Shown here piece by piece: positions 45,914 through 55,670 of a stretch of DNA of 64,000 nt. The notes beneath the pieces are model-generated. The model was not told where the DNA came from. It did no database searches and saw nothing but the letters and a program-made list of their open reading frames with translations. Origin of the DNA: Mangrovimonas sp. TPBH4 (GTDB taxonomy: Bacteria > Bacteroidota > Bacteroidia > Flavobacteriales > Flavobacteriaceae); the NCBI RefSeq assembly GCF_001280505.1, contig NZ_LBIO01000049.1:62001-126000 (forward strand), read 5' to 3'. Made by a program: the position numbers and the translations under genes. How positions within the stretch are numbered: the first letter of the stretch is position 1; every line of letters begins with the position of its first letter.

Positions 45914-47007
45914 AATATTTCTTGTAATAGGGCTTCCCATTTTTTAGATATATTGGCTATAGAAAACTCCTCTACACTGCCTTCTGCATTTTTTTTACAA
46001 GCATCATATGCCCCCTTATCCAAAATAAATTTATCCATTGCTTCAGCTAAAGACCTGACATCATGATTGGTTATCAAACTCCCGTTGTACCCATCTTTTA
46101 AAACCTCTTTAGAAGATGGTAAATCTACAGATATCACTGGAGTACCTACAGACAAGCTTTCCATAATTACCATAGGAAATCCTTCATATTTACTGGTCAA
46201 CAAAGTAAATTTCGCTCTTTTTATATAAGGAAATGGATTTTTTGTATAAGGCAAAAATAACACGTGTTGAGATAGCTTCAGATTACGGACCTTTTTCTCT
46301 AAGTCATCCTTGTCCACGCCGTCACCCAAAATCACCAACTTAACATTCCTAGACTTAAGCTTGGACAGGTGATAGGCATCTATTAAAAGAGACACATTTT
46401 TCACTTTATCTACAAGCCTACCAAAATACAAAACAAACTCATCTTCTATGGAAATATCGTCTTTAGCATCTAATTTGTTGTTAACTACATCTACAGCGTT
46501 GTGAATTGTAGATACATTTTGAAGGGCGTATTTCTCTTTTACCTCCCTCGCAATAGATGTACTTACACAAACAAAATGATCCTCGGGTTTAAACATTAAC
46601 GGCAATGCGTTTTTGCTCTTGGGAAGGTATAAATCCAATTTTGAACTATGAACAAGATAAAGGACCTTGTAATCCTTATAAATTAATCTTTTTATACCTA
46701 TCTCCTTTAAAAGAACTGGCCTGGATCGGCTATCAATAATAAGATCAAAATGATGTGTATCCAAATAGGCCTTCATGACTTTCAACCTATTGAACCTACC
46801 TAACAAGCTATCATTCTCATCCTTTAAAGCCCCAAGATTTAACAATTTACCTTCAAAGGGATAATCAATAGCATTTAAAATAGAGATTATATGAATATCA
46901 TACCCCAAATTGGACAACATTTTAGAGAGTAATGCCGACGTTCGTTCCGCTCCTCCATTCGCCAACGAGGACACCAATATTGCTATTTTAATATTCTTAT
47001 TTTGCAC
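45910..47007 (-). CDS. Family 4 glycosyltransferase
   Basis: This GT-B enzyme of about 365 residues has the N-terminal KIAILVSSLANGGAERTSALL and the C-terminal nucleotide-sugar site FTLLTSKYEGFPMVIMESLSVGTPVIS, with the EGFP...E motif that is standard for GT4. It retains anomeric configuration. No ATG is available; GTG at 47007 is the best start, with TTG at 47013 as the alternative. The stop overlaps the FdtA-like start as ATGA, so the two are coupled. Confidence 0.9.
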   Translation of the reverse strand: MQNKNIKIAILVSSLANGGAERTSALLSKMLSNLGYDIHIISILNAIDYPFEGKLLNLGALKDENDSLLGRFNRLKVMKAYLDTHHFDLIIDSRSRPVLLKEIGIKRLIYKDYKVLYLVHSSKLDLYLPKSKNALPLMFKPEDHFVCVSTSIAREVKEKYALQNVSTIHNAVDVVNNKLDAKDDISIEDEFVLYFGRLVDKVKNVSLLIDAYHLSKLKSRNVKLVILGDGVDKDDLEKKVRNLKLSQHVLFLPYTKNPFPYIKRAKFTLLTSKYEGFPMVIMESLSVGTPVISVDLPSSKEVLKDGYNGSLITNHDVRSLAEAMDKFILDKGAYDACKKNAEGSVEEFSIANISKKWEALLQEIL

Positions 47008-47017
47008 AGCCAAACAC

Positions 47018-47034
47018 TATCTTTGACAAAGATA
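47018..47034. promoter_or_regulatory. Palindromic overlapping divergent -7 boxes
   Basis: TATCTTTG (47018-47025, plus) and its mirror CAAAGATA (47027-47034, minus TATCTTTG) flank one central base. Both match TAnnTTTG exactly. They lie between two divergent glycosyltransferase genes that start only 40 bases apart. No TTTG lies at the normal spacing on either side. Confidence 0.5.
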
Positions 47035-47047
47035 TAATTTAAAACAC

Positions 47048-48202
47048 GTGAAGATATTATTAATTGGGGAATATAACCGCTCCCATAAATTCTTAAAGGA
47101 AGGCCTAATAAAATTAAACCATGAAGCCATAGTGGTTGGACTCAATGATGGTTTCAAAAAAGTAGACGTGGACCACCTTATAAAATCTTTCCCCAGCAAT
47201 TGGATGGCAAGAAAAACAAGAACAGCACTATATAAAATCTTCAAGATAGACCTTCATTCCTATTATGTTAAAAGACAAGTATTAAGACTAAAACCTTTAC
47301 TATCGGGATATGACATCGTCCAGTTTATCAACGAATCTCCTTTTTTGTGTACCCCAAAAGTGGAAAAGGAATTATTTAAATCAATTTCCAGCTGGAACAA
47401 GAATATCTTTTTGTCATCATGTGGTTGCGATTACCCCAGCGTAAAATATGCTTATGACAAAAAATTCACCTACTCCATTCTAACACCTTATTTTGAAAAC
47501 CGAGGTACCCCATTTAACTACAACCATGCCTTAAAATATTTGGAACCAGATTTTGTTGACCTCCATAAATACATTTACAATACCATTAAAGGAGTAGTTT
47601 CATACGACCTTGATTATTATCTTCCTTTACAGGACCACCCAAAACACTTGGGGCTCATCCCTCACCCCATAAACGTGGACAAAATTCCCTATTCAAAATT
47701 AAACGTTGAAGATAAGATTGTAATTTTCCACGGCATTAACAGAAGTACTTATTTCAAAAAAGGCAATGATATTTTTGAAAAAGCCTTGGCAATAGTCCAT
47801 AAAAAACATAGAGATCTCATTGAAATAATCACTGTAGAAAGTGTGCCTTACCACATATACATCAAAGCGTTTGATCAAGCTCACATATTGCTTGACCAAG
47901 TTTATGCCTACGATCAAGGTTACAATGCCCTTGAGGCTATGGCAAAAGGAAAAGTGGTCTTTACCGGGGCAGAACAAGAATGGCTAGACTATTACGGCTT
48001 AGCGGAAGACACCGTTGCCATCAATGCGTTACCTGATCCTAATGCTATTGCCGAAAAACTAGAATGGTTAATCCAAAATCCAAACAAACTAAAATCAATA
48101 TCCAAAAATGCCCGCAAGTTTGTTGAGGACCACCACCATCACGTTAAATGTGCTAAAGATATCCTTCAAAAATGGTCTACCCAAACCGAGATCACACCCT
48201 AG
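47048..48202 (+). CDS. GT-B glycosyltransferase
   Basis: The 384-residue protein starts with a GTG (no earlier ATG fits) at KILLIGEYNRSHKFLKEG, which is the usual N-terminal strand of GT-B enzymes, and has the C-terminal AYDQGYNALEAMAKGKVVFTG donor site. It is a looser match to GT4 than the previous gene and could belong to a related family. Its last 11 bases overlap the end of the convergent dioxygenase gene. Confidence 0.75.
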   Translation: MKILLIGEYNRSHKFLKEGLIKLNHEAIVVGLNDGFKKVDVDHLIKSFPSNWMARKTRTALYKIFKIDLHSYYVKRQVLRLKPLLSGYDIVQFINESPFLCTPKVEKELFKSISSWNKNIFLSSCGCDYPSVKYAYDKKFTYSILTPYFENRGTPFNYNHALKYLEPDFVDLHKYIYNTIKGVVSYDLDYYLPLQDHPKHLGLIPHPINVDKIPYSKLNVEDKIVIFHGINRSTYFKKGNDIFEKALAIVHKKHRDLIEIITVESVPYHIYIKAFDQAHILLDQVYAYDQGYNALEAMAKGKVVFTGAEQEWLDYYGLAEDTVAINALPDPNAIAEKLEWLIQNPNKLKSISKNARKFVEDHHHHVKCAKDILQKWSTQTEITP

Positions 48203-49022
48203 GGAAGCGTAATTCCAAAGAAACCCTAGTTAGGTTATTGTTCTCATTTACGGCTGCCCCGTGGATTAAAAACGGAGAAAATATCAAAGCCTCTCCTTGT
48301 TTAGGATTAGGCCTTACCATTTCCATAATGCCATTTTTAGTTTCCAAAATACAAGGTACATAATAGATATTCCCATTTATTTTTGCGCCTTTACTTTCCG
48401 TCCTTAAAATCTCATTTTCTGGTAACAGATGACTTTTTGGAAGCACTGGCAATGAGGATTTTTCGTTGCTTCCTTCTACGGGGATCCAAACATTTATAAT
48501 ATCTTCCCAATAACTCAAATAACCATCTCTATGAGGTGGATTAATATCTAAAGATTCAGGCCTACTAATTCTAATTTGGATATGGGATTTCTGCAATTCT
48601 TCAACCCAAGAGGTGAGTTTGCACCCCAGAATATTTCCAAAACGCTCTACAAGCAAATTAATGTCGAAATCAAAATCTTCCAGCTCCAGATTTCTTGTAA
48701 TATTTATCACTTTGTTGTGCATCTCATCGGTTGTAACAACTTCATGGTATCTAGACAAGGAAAACGTCACTTCATCAAAGTCTATGTTGTTTGTCCTAAT
48801 GGCATTTAAAATATTTTGAGTCACTGATTTTCTTAACTCCTCAAACTCTTCTCCTGTAAAAGCCTTTACCACCGCATACCCAATATCTTTCCAATTCGCT
48901 TTGGAGATAGGACTCTTTGATTCTGAATACAAGACTTCCTCTTCTCCCCAGAAAAACGCTCCTTCAACATCAAAACTAAAAGGCTTGTCGTCAATAAGCA
49001 GGTTACATTTCTTATTTGGCAT
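48192..49022 (-). CDS. PhyH-type 2-oxoglutarate Fe(II) dioxygenase
   Basis: This 276-residue protein has the double-stranded beta-helix iron ligands: His164 and Asp166 in PPHRDGY, and His254 in FLIHGAAV with Arg266 for 2-oxoglutarate. The region LPVLPKSHLLPEN between them matches PhyH proteins. It would hydroxylate or modify a sugar, acyl chain or peptide in this locus. The N-terminal 40 residues (with FSFDVEGAFFWGEEEV) form an extra segment. No close relative of known substrate is recognised. Confidence 0.8.
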   Translation of the reverse strand: MPNKKCNLLIDDKPFSFDVEGAFFWGEEEVLYSESKSPISKANWKDIGYAVVKAFTGEEFEELRKSVTQNILNAIRTNNIDFDEVTFSLSRYHEVVTTDEMHNKVINITRNLELEDFDFDINLLVERFGNILGCKLTSWVEELQKSHIQIRISRPESLDINPPHRDGYLSYWEDIINVWIPVEGSNEKSSLPVLPKSHLLPENEILRTESKGAKINGNIYYVPCILETKNGIMEMVRPNPKQGEALIFSPFLIHGAAVNENNNLTRVSLELRFPRV

Positions 49023-49049
49023 TATTAATATAAATTAGTTCCATTAATT

Positions 49050-50345
49050 CTATTCTGACAGCTTTCCTAAAAGTGGTTTGTAAAAAATTGCCAATAACAA
49101 TATATAGTACAACAGATAGTCAACAAAATGTGCCATTACCACTCCTTTTAAACCATAAACACTTATTAAATAAATACTCGCAAAATACAATAATGCAACA
49201 GAGAAAATTTCACTGAGCATATAACGCCATAGCATTTTTTTTGCCAAAAATTGATAGCTAACTACCATGGAAAGCACTTTTAGAAAATCACCCATAAGCT
49301 GCCAAAAAAACAATTCTTCTACCACAACGAATTCTTCGGTAAAGATAACTTTAACGATTAGGTTTCTAAGCAAATAAATAATGACAAGGCCCATACAAAA
49401 TATGGGCACGATAGTTTTATAAAAATTCCAAACTTCCTTTCTGAACTCCAAATTGGTGTGAATTGAAGCAAAACGCGGTAAAATATACAGCGTCACCAAA
49501 CTACTGATGAACATTAAATAATAATTGGAAATTCTCCCCATGGCCACCCAATATCCCGCCGATGCTTCTCCTAAATTATCAATGATATGATTTCTTATCA
49601 AAACAGATACCATTGGCAATACCGTAGCAGAAAATAAGGCCATGATTGAAAAAGCACTTAAATTTTTAATGCTAGAAAAACTCACTTTTTTAAATGAAAT
49701 AAAATTAACTCCCTTCCAAAATTTGGAAACACCCAAAAAAGTGATCAAACACAGTACAATTTCAACGGCCGCTATATATATCAAAGCTCCTTCAAGTTGA
49801 AATTTCCAAATAAGAATCCCGTTTATAACAACTCCAATAATATGTGAAAAAATGGTGATATAAAGCAGCTTCTTTTGTTTAGACAAGCCGTTTAATATTG
49901 AAAACACATATGTTTTCATAGTATAAAAAGGAATGGCAACAGCCAAAGTTCTTATAATATGAACATAGTTGTGCTGTGGTGTAAACAAAGCATCGTTTAT
50001 GTACTTTGCCTTAAAAAAGCAATAGGCAGCCACAGCCATAGAAGAAAGCAAAAACAAATAAAAGGTCGTTGAGATAGTTTTTCTCAACTCCTTAACATCA
50101 TCCTTGAACTCCGCTACATACTTAATAATACCATTATAAAGTCCAAGAGTAGAAAAGGCTTGAGTCGAGGTCATAAAATCCCTCAAGTTTCCAACCAGAG
50201 CCAAACCACTGGGTCCAACAAAAATGGCAATGAATTTTGAAGTAATAAATCCCGCCAGAACTTTAATAATTATGGCTACAGAATTTAAGGAAGCAATCTT
50301 AACAAGATGGTTCCCCTTAAAAAAAGATATTAGTTTCTGCTTCAT
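49050..50345 (-). CDS. wzx: Wzx-type lipid-linked oligosaccharide flippase, copy 2
   Basis: The 431-residue polytopic protein has about 12 helices of the MOP/PST superfamily, with an N-terminus SLNSVAIIIKVLAGFITSKFIA and a NYYLMFISSLVTLYILPRFASI region like WzxE O-antigen translocases. It flips undecaprenyl-linked units to the periplasm. It lies 17 bases after its paralogue, and the two match over most of their length, for example YYLMF..S..., YILPRF, EEF...E.LF.WQL.GDF.KVLS and QFLAKKM. Confidence 0.88.
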   Translation of the reverse strand: MKQKLISFFKGNHLVKIASLNSVAIIIKVLAGFITSKFIAIFVGPSGLALVGNLRDFMTSTQAFSTLGLYNGIIKYVAEFKDDVKELRKTISTTFYLFLLSSMAVAAYCFFKAKYINDALFTPQHNYVHIIRTLAVAIPFYTMKTYVFSILNGLSKQKKLLYITIFSHIIGVVINGILIWKFQLEGALIYIAAVEIVLCLITFLGVSKFWKGVNFISFKKVSFSSIKNLSAFSIMALFSATVLPMVSVLIRNHIIDNLGEASAGYWVAMGRISNYYLMFISSLVTLYILPRFASIHTNLEFRKEVWNFYKTIVPIFCMGLVIIYLLRNLIVKVIFTEEFVVVEELFFWQLMGDFLKVLSMVVSYQFLAKKMLWRYMLSEIFSVALLYFASIYLISVYGLKGVVMAHFVDYLLYYILLLAIFYKPLLGKLSE

Positions 50346-50362
50346 TTATCCCTGGAATGTCC

Positions 50363-51694
50363 TCACAAATTATGGTCTTCTTCAGGTTTCTGTTCTCCGT
50401 TTTTATCGGCAACAATACCGAAAAGGGAACTTCCAAATATCAACAATATTACTCCGTAATGCATCAAGTAACTGGCAAAATGCCCCATTACGGCACCTTT
50501 CACACCAAAGTCATCTATTAAATATACACTGGAAAAATACAGCATCACCACTAAAAACAATTGGATAATGATAAAGTGAGTAAACATTTTCTTGGCCAGA
50601 AATTGAAATGCAATGACAAAGGATAGCACCTTGACAAAATCTCCTAACAACTGCCATAAAAACAAGCCTTCTACTGGCTGAAATTCTTCAGAGAAAATGA
50701 TATTAATCAAAAATGACCTTAAAAAATAAATAGCCACCAATCCTAATCCGAAGATTGGGATTATAGATTTATAAAAACTAAAAACCTCGGCCCGAAACTC
50801 CGCTTTATTATCTATTTCACTAAACCTTGGTAAAATATACAGTGACATTAAGGAATTGACGAACATTAAATAATAATCCGAAATCCGGTTCATGGCTTCC
50901 CAATAACCGGCTTCCTTCATACCAACTTCATGAATAATATAATTTCGAATTAAAATAGACACCAAAGGCAAAGCAAACGTAGACACTAATGCCATTAAGG
51001 TAAAAGGACTGAATTTCTTTAAAATTTCGAAATTGACGTTGGTGATTTTGATAGAGCCTACCAAACTTCTCTGATTCATAAAGCCCACAAAGGTTATCAA
51101 GAATATTAAGGAAGGTGCTATCACTGCCGAGATCAGTGCCCCGTCAATGTTGTTTTGGTAGATCAATAAAAGCGTAACTAATAGCCCCAATATTTGCCCA
51201 ATAATACTAATTACAAGCAGTATTTTAAATTTGGAAAAGCCGTTCATTATTGAAAAACTGAACATATTCAACGAATAGAACGGCAAGGCCAAAGCCATTA
51301 TTTTAATAATGTATGCGTAATTGTAAATGGGTGAAAATAAAAAGTCATTTATCGTATTTGCATTGTAATAACAAACAAATGCTATGAGCATAGTGGCTAT
51401 AAATCCAAAATAATAGGCCGAAGACAATGTTTGGCTGAGTTTAAGCGCATCGTTTTTAAACTCCGCGATATACTTTACCAAGCCTTTGTAAAACCCTAAA
51501 ATAGAAAATGACTGAACCGCACTTAGGAAGTTTCTAATGTTGCCAATAAGTGCCAAACCTTCTACACCAATAAAAATAGCAATTGCTTTGGAGGTAACAA
51601 TTCCTGCCAAAATCTTGGTAATGATCGTAGCCGAATTTAAATGGGCTACCTTAAATAAAACCTTTGTATTGATATAGTGCAGTAACTTTCTCAA
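50363..51694 (-). CDS. wzx: Wzx-type lipid-linked oligosaccharide flippase, copy 1
   Basis: This 443-residue polytopic protein is the closest paralogue of the adjacent flippase (HLNSATIITKILAGIVTSKAIA, DYYLMFVNSLMSLYILPRF, LWQLLGDFVKVLS). It opens with a TTG immediately after the fdtB stop, with no ATG that preserves the family N-terminus. Two neighbouring flippases are unusual; they might serve two repeat units or two lengths of the same unit, or one might have changed role. The last 30 residues are polar and specific to this copy. Confidence 0.87.
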   Translation of the reverse strand: MRKLLHYINTKVLFKVAHLNSATIITKILAGIVTSKAIAIFIGVEGLALIGNIRNFLSAVQSFSILGFYKGLVKYIAEFKNDALKLSQTLSSAYYFGFIATMLIAFVCYYNANTINDFLFSPIYNYAYIIKIMALALPFYSLNMFSFSIMNGFSKFKILLVISIIGQILGLLVTLLLIYQNNIDGALISAVIAPSLIFLITFVGFMNQRSLVGSIKITNVNFEILKKFSPFTLMALVSTFALPLVSILIRNYIIHEVGMKEAGYWEAMNRISDYYLMFVNSLMSLYILPRFSEIDNKAEFRAEVFSFYKSIIPIFGLGLVAIYFLRSFLINIIFSEEFQPVEGLFLWQLLGDFVKVLSFVIAFQFLAKKMFTHFIIIQLFLVVMLYFSSVYLIDDFGVKGAVMGHFASYLMHYGVILLIFGSSLFGIVADKNGEQKPEEDHNL

Positions 51695-52795
51695 TTAGTA
51701 GGCATTTAAGATATCAATTACACGGCTCACCTCTTTATCCTCCATAACGGGGCTCATCGGGATACTTATCACTTTTTGATGTATTTGATCGGTTAATGGC
51801 AGCGACAAGTTACAAAAATTTATCAAGGCTTTTTGACGATGTGGAGGCGTTGGGTAATGAATCAACCAACCAATACCGCTATCATCTAAATATTCTGAAA
51901 AATGATCCCTATTTTCAACCACTACCACAAACACATGGAACACATGATTATCGCTTCCATCGTAAAAAGGCAACTTTATTTTTGAATTGTTGATCTCGGA
52001 CAAATACCGGCGAGCAACACTTCGACGCCTTTCGTTGTCCCTTTCTAAATTTGGCAGTTTGACATTTAAAAACATGGCCTGCAATTCATCCATTCTGCTG
52101 TTATAGCCTACATACCCATTGACATATTTTTGCAGTCCGCCGTAGTTCCTCAAGGCCGAAATACAATTTGCCAACTCCGAATCATTTGTAACCACAGCAC
52201 CCGCATCCCCCAGAGCTCCTAAATTTTTACTCGGATAAAAGCTAAATCCAGCGGCATCCGACAAATTACCGGCTTTTATACCTTTTGAATTTATTGCACC
52301 ATGCGCTTGGGCAGCATCCTCGATTACCAACAAATCATTGAGACTAGCTAAAGAATTGATAGCATCCATGTCGGCCAATTGTCCATAAAGATGCACCACG
52401 AGAATTGCTTTTGTTTTGGGAGATATATGTTTTTCGATTTCTTCAATTGAAATATTATAAGTATTTCTATCTGGTTCCACAAAAACAGGAGTTAACCCAG
52501 CATGCAATACAGACAAAATACTAGCAATATAAGTGTTTGCTGGCACAATAACTTCATCTCCTTCCTTTAGTTTCCCCACTTCTATATAGCCCTTAAAAAT
52601 CAGAGTGAGCGCATCCAACCCATTCCCAACTCCTACACAGTGTTTCGCACCACAATATTCCGCGAAATTGGTTTCAAACTGTTCAACGCCATTTCCTAAA
52701 ATATAACAGCCTGTATCCAAAAACTGTTGAAATTCAACTTTGAATTTCTCCTCATATTCGGCATTTATTTTCTGTAGATCTAGGAATTTAATCAT
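51695..52795 (-). CDS. fdtB: DegT/DnrJ-family sugar aminotransferase, FdtB type
   Basis: The 366-residue PLP enzyme has the lysine in [13 protein letters not shown] (Lys190), the cofactor-binding Asp in [11 protein letters not shown] (Asp160) and the phosphate-site segment around [10 protein letters not shown]. With the FdtA-like isomerase it would form dTDP-3-amino-3,6-dideoxyhexose (Fuc3N or Qui3N). It overlaps the acyltransferase by four bases (ATGA), so the amine is probably acylated at once. Relatives include QdtB and DesV; which product forms is not decided by sequence. Confidence 0.9.
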   Translation of the reverse strand: MIKFLDLQKINAEYEEKFKVEFQQFLDTGCYILGNGVEQFETNFAEYCGAKHCVGVGNGLDALTLIFKGYIEVGKLKEGDEVIVPANTYIASILSVLHAGLTPVFVEPDRNTYNISIEEIEKHISPKTKAILVVHLYGQLADMDAINSLASLNDLLVIEDAAQAHGAINSKGIKAGNLSDAAGFSFYPSKNLGALGDAGAVVTNDSELANCISALRNYGGLQKYVNGYVGYNSRMDELQAMFLNVKLPNLERDNERRRSVARRYLSEINNSKIKLPFYDGSDNHVFHVFVVVVENRDHFSEYLDDSGIGWLIHYPTPPHRQKALINFCNLSLPLTDQIHQKVISIPMSPVMEDKEVSRVIDILNAY

Positions 52796-53742
52796 GCTAA
52801 TTTCAAACTATATATTTCCTGAAGATAAAGATCACACCCCAACTCTTCCTTTTGTTTTAAGAGCCCCGGATTATATCCTTGTTCGAAGCTATCATCCATA
52901 ACGGTTCCCATAGAAAAATGGTGTTTCCCTTTTTCTTGGAAATGTTTTATTAAGTGTATGAACAAATAATCAAATGCCCGTAATTTTTCACCTTCTTTGG
53001 TAGTTGCTCCATATTGCGATTTTACGACCAATTCATTCTCAAATATGGTGATTCCAGCCAAAATTCTATCCTCATAAAAAATATCAAATTGCCTAATATT
53101 ATCAGGAAACCTCTCCCTTAACAGCTGAATCTCTTCTAAACTATGAACGGGTTTTGTTTCAAACCTACTTTGTAAACGTGGCTTTAATACTTCGTTCCAG
53201 AACAGAGAAAAGTCAGTGCTTTCTTTAATTACAAACCCCATATCACTATTTCGTTTGTAATGCTTGAGCTTCGTTTTATGAATTAATAACGGGCTAGCAT
53301 AATCAACGGCCAATACCATAAATGTCTTCACCAAACTGCCGCCTTTATTTTGAAACATAAAAGTCATTTCATTCGCTGCCGATTTGCAATAAAAAGAAGG
53401 CAAAGTTTTCACATTAAACTGTTTTATCCCTTGTTTTGACAAAAACTCCAAAATGACACTTATCATCTCGCTTACCTGCTCAAAACCTATATTGGACTCC
53501 AAAAGTAATCCTCCAAAGGTCAATCCCTGATGTGAATGCAATACTTCCCCAACCCTATTTCCCGGTAATACAGCTTTAAGAACACTATCTTTAAATACCA
53601 TAAGGGAAAAATCATGGAACCTATCACTATGATATTCCATAAAATTTCTATGAAATAAAAATGTAGAATTTTTTGCCTTAGCAACAAAAAGGTTCCAAAC
53701 ATCGAAGTCGTTTGGTGTATATAATCTTACAGTAAATTTCAA
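52792..53742 (-). CDS. FemAB/GNAT-like acyltransferase
   Basis: The 316-residue protein resembles FemAB-type double-GNAT acyltransferases: [19 protein letters not shown] at the start and [15 protein letters not shown] plus [28 protein letters not shown] at the end. In characterised Fuc3N/Qui3N pathways the acyltransferase (FdtC or QdtC) is a left-handed beta-helix; this one has no hexapeptide repeats. Tight overlap with fdtB makes it the probable N-acyltransferase of the amino sugar. The donor and acyl group are unknown. Confidence 0.75.
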   Translation of the reverse strand: MKFTVRLYTPNDFDVWNLFVAKAKNSTFLFHRNFMEYHSDRFHDFSLMVFKDSVLKAVLPGNRVGEVLHSHQGLTFGGLLLESNIGFEQVSEMISVILEFLSKQGIKQFNVKTLPSFYCKSAANEMTFMFQNKGGSLVKTFMVLAVDYASPLLIHKTKLKHYKRNSDMGFVIKESTDFSLFWNEVLKPRLQSRFETKPVHSLEEIQLLRERFPDNIRQFDIFYEDRILAGITIFENELVVKSQYGATTKEGEKLRAFDYLFIHLIKHFQEKGKHHFSMGTVMDDSFEQGYNPGLLKQKEELGCDLYLQEIYSLKLA

Positions 53743-53816
53743 ATCTTTGTTTGGTTAGTTCAAGGGTCCTAAAACTCAAAAATCACGCTTATTACATGAC
53801 TATTCATAACACTTTT

Positions 53817-53824
53817 CAAAGATA
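53817..53824 (-). promoter_or_regulatory. -7 box of the fdtB-flippase operon
   Basis: TATCTTTG on the minus strand matches TAnnTTTG. It lies 75 bases before the acyltransferase start and inside a gap without other genes. No strong -33 box is seen. Confidence 0.45.
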
Positions 53825-53864
53825 ATATTATTTCGATGCCTTAGATAACGGACCTCTGTAGAAT

Positions 53865-54098
53865 TTAAGTTTTCCTTTTGAAGAATAAATAATAGAAGTT
53901 GATAAGCAGAATTGCTGCGTTGGTAACAATAATGGGCCATGCCGTCTGCAACATAAACCCATAAATTACAAACAATGCACACCCAACGGAATTAATAATG
54001 CGCAACTTCACCAAATCCTTCATGGTAAAAGACAGTAACAACCCAGCCGAGGCCAAATAACCCACCCATTCCGTAAAGCTCACTCCTAGGAATTCCAT
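53865..54098 (-). CDS. Small YgjV-like inner membrane protein
   Basis: From ATG 54098 it encodes 77 residues in about three helices: MEFLGVSFTEWVGYLASAGLL, then MKDLVKLRIINSVGCALFVIYG and the last TNAAILLINFYYLF. The pattern KLRIINSVGCALFVIYG matches the Imp-YgjV family of unknown function, sometimes misnamed uroporphyrinogen decarboxylase. A TTG opening 26 codons earlier is rejected because the family starts at the ATG. It lies between the sugar operon and the three-gene cassette upstream. Confidence 0.75.
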   Translation of the reverse strand: MEFLGVSFTEWVGYLASAGLLLSFTMKDLVKLRIINSVGCALFVIYGFMLQTAWPIIVTNAAILLINFYYLFFKRKT

Positions 54099-54188
54099 AA
54101 TCTTAAATTGATTGTTTAAGATAGTGAAAAAGTATGTATATAACACTACAACAATGCTTGTCAGCAAACTTATCAAAGAAAGTTCAAT

Positions 54189-55670
54189 TTACCTCTTTAT
54201 AAACACTGCTTCCCCCTCCTCATCAATATATTGATAAACACCAAAAGAGGCCCCTTCCTTAAGAACCACAAAACTGGTATCAGACTCCAAATTCTCCAAA
54301 TACTTTGGATTTTCACTAAGATAGGAAAACAGGATCCTAAATAGATTCACATTTGTTTTAAGCTCCTTATCATAATTCATTGCATTCTCAGGCCATTTTA
54401 CAGCTAGGGCCGTTGAAAAAATAGAATAAATCAAATTTCGGTTAGTTTGCTTTTCCTTACATTCCAACGTATAATCCATTCCAACAAATCCTCCATGGTC
54501 CGCCACAATTACAATTAAGGCATTTTCATCATGTGTTTGAATTAACTCTACCATTTCCTTTAGCCAGTCATTGGCAGACTTCAATTTTTCAAGATAGTTC
54601 AACCGCTCCTGCTCCTTTCCCAAGGATCGATTTTTGTAAGTTGTAATATGCCCAGGAGCAATTTTTTCTATAAAATAAAAATTAGGCTCATTGGTTTGAT
54701 TCTGCAAAGCATTTTCTAAATCAGCTTTTAGATCTTTTGTTATCTCAAAACCTCTTGCTAAAAATGACAGTTCATCTTGAGCTATATTGCAAAAATCATA
54801 TTGTAGTTTTGGTTTGTTAAGTAGTAAATAGGACTTCTCCAAAAGCAAAGACGTGTTATAGCCATTATTTTTAAAAACTGGGACCACAGCGTTTTGTCCT
54901 ACAATAATATCCCTTGCATTATAAAACTCATTTTCACCTTTTGGCGGGCTGTTGTAATAATGATGTTTCATTGCAAACATCGAAGAGTTGGAACTAAGTG
55001 TGGAGAAGTAATTACTTCTAAAACCTTCATAAAGCGTGAAACCATTCTCCTGTAAAAACCCCTCAAACTGGCTATTATCAAAATTATAACAACCTCTTTT
55101 AAGCTCTTCAAAATTAGGATAGCCATCTGGTTGAATTACATACACATTTGGTTTTCTTGTAAACTTGACTTCTTCAATATTATCAGGTAAGCTCATCCAT
55201 GTTTTATCGTAAGAAACATGTCTTTGAATATGCGTTATTAATTTTGGTACTGCCAACAAGATCAATACAAATTGAATGACCAATATTTTCTTGAAATGTT
55301 TTTGAAGTAAAAAACCCAACCCCAAAGCGGCCATGGTGACCAAAAGATATCTCTTTTTACCAACACCATAAGAACTTAGTATCATTAGCCCTCCAAAAAG
55401 CACAAAATTGAGAACAGGCAAGACATAACCAAAAAATCTTTGCGGTAATACTCTTTTGAAAAACAATAAAGCAATCTGAAAAACAGCAATAGGGACAAAA
55501 AGAAACCACAACACAAATTGTAAAAATTGCCCCCAAGAATTTACCAATGAAAAATTATTGTTGTAGTAATAAAGCAAAGGGTACAATCCTGCTCCTAATG
55601 CGCTTATTATTGGATATTGTTTATCGTTGGTGGTAAATTCTATTAACCGTTCCCTTAATTTATTTGGCAT
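54189..55670 (-). CDS. Membrane-anchored sulfatase/phosphoethanolamine-transferase-like enzyme
   Basis: This 493-residue protein has five N-terminal transmembrane helices and a large outer domain of the alkaline-phosphatase fold: PDGY (181-184) and ADHGG (390-394) hold the metal acids, with a Ser/Thr-rich segment (about 223-230) as the likely nucleophile and APGHI (338-342) nearby. The layout fits LtaS/EptA-type transferases that add a phospho-substituent to a glycan or lipid. It overlaps the methyltransferase by 11 bases. Substrate is unknown. Confidence 0.8.
   Translation of the reverse strand: MPNKLRERLIEFTTNDKQYPIISALGAGLYPLLYYYNNNFSLVNSWGQFLQFVLWFLFVPIAVFQIALLFFKRVLPQRFFGYVLPVLNFVLFGGLMILSSYGVGKKRYLLVTMAALGLGFLLQKHFKKILVIQFVLILLAVPKLITHIQRHVSYDKTWMSLPDNIEEVKFTRKPNVYVIQPDGYPNFEELKRGCYNFDNSQFEGFLQENGFTLYEGFRSNYFSTLSSNSSMFAMKHHYYNSPPKGENEFYNARDIIVGQNAVVPVFKNNGYNTSLLLEKSYLLLNKPKLQYDFCNIAQDELSFLARGFEITKDLKADLENALQNQTNEPNFYFIEKIAPGHITTYKNRSLGKEQERLNYLEKLKSANDWLKEMVELIQTHDENALIVIVADHGGFVGMDYTLECKEKQTNRNLIYSIFSTALAVKWPENAMNYDKELKTNVNLFRILFSYLSENPKYLENLESDTSFVVLKEGASFGVYQYIDEEGEAVFIKR

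Noticed and set aside
53800-53982. A 60-codon minus-strand frame overlapping the YgjV-like gene
   Set aside because: It overlaps the real gene in another frame and spans its promoter-bearing downstream gap; no family match.
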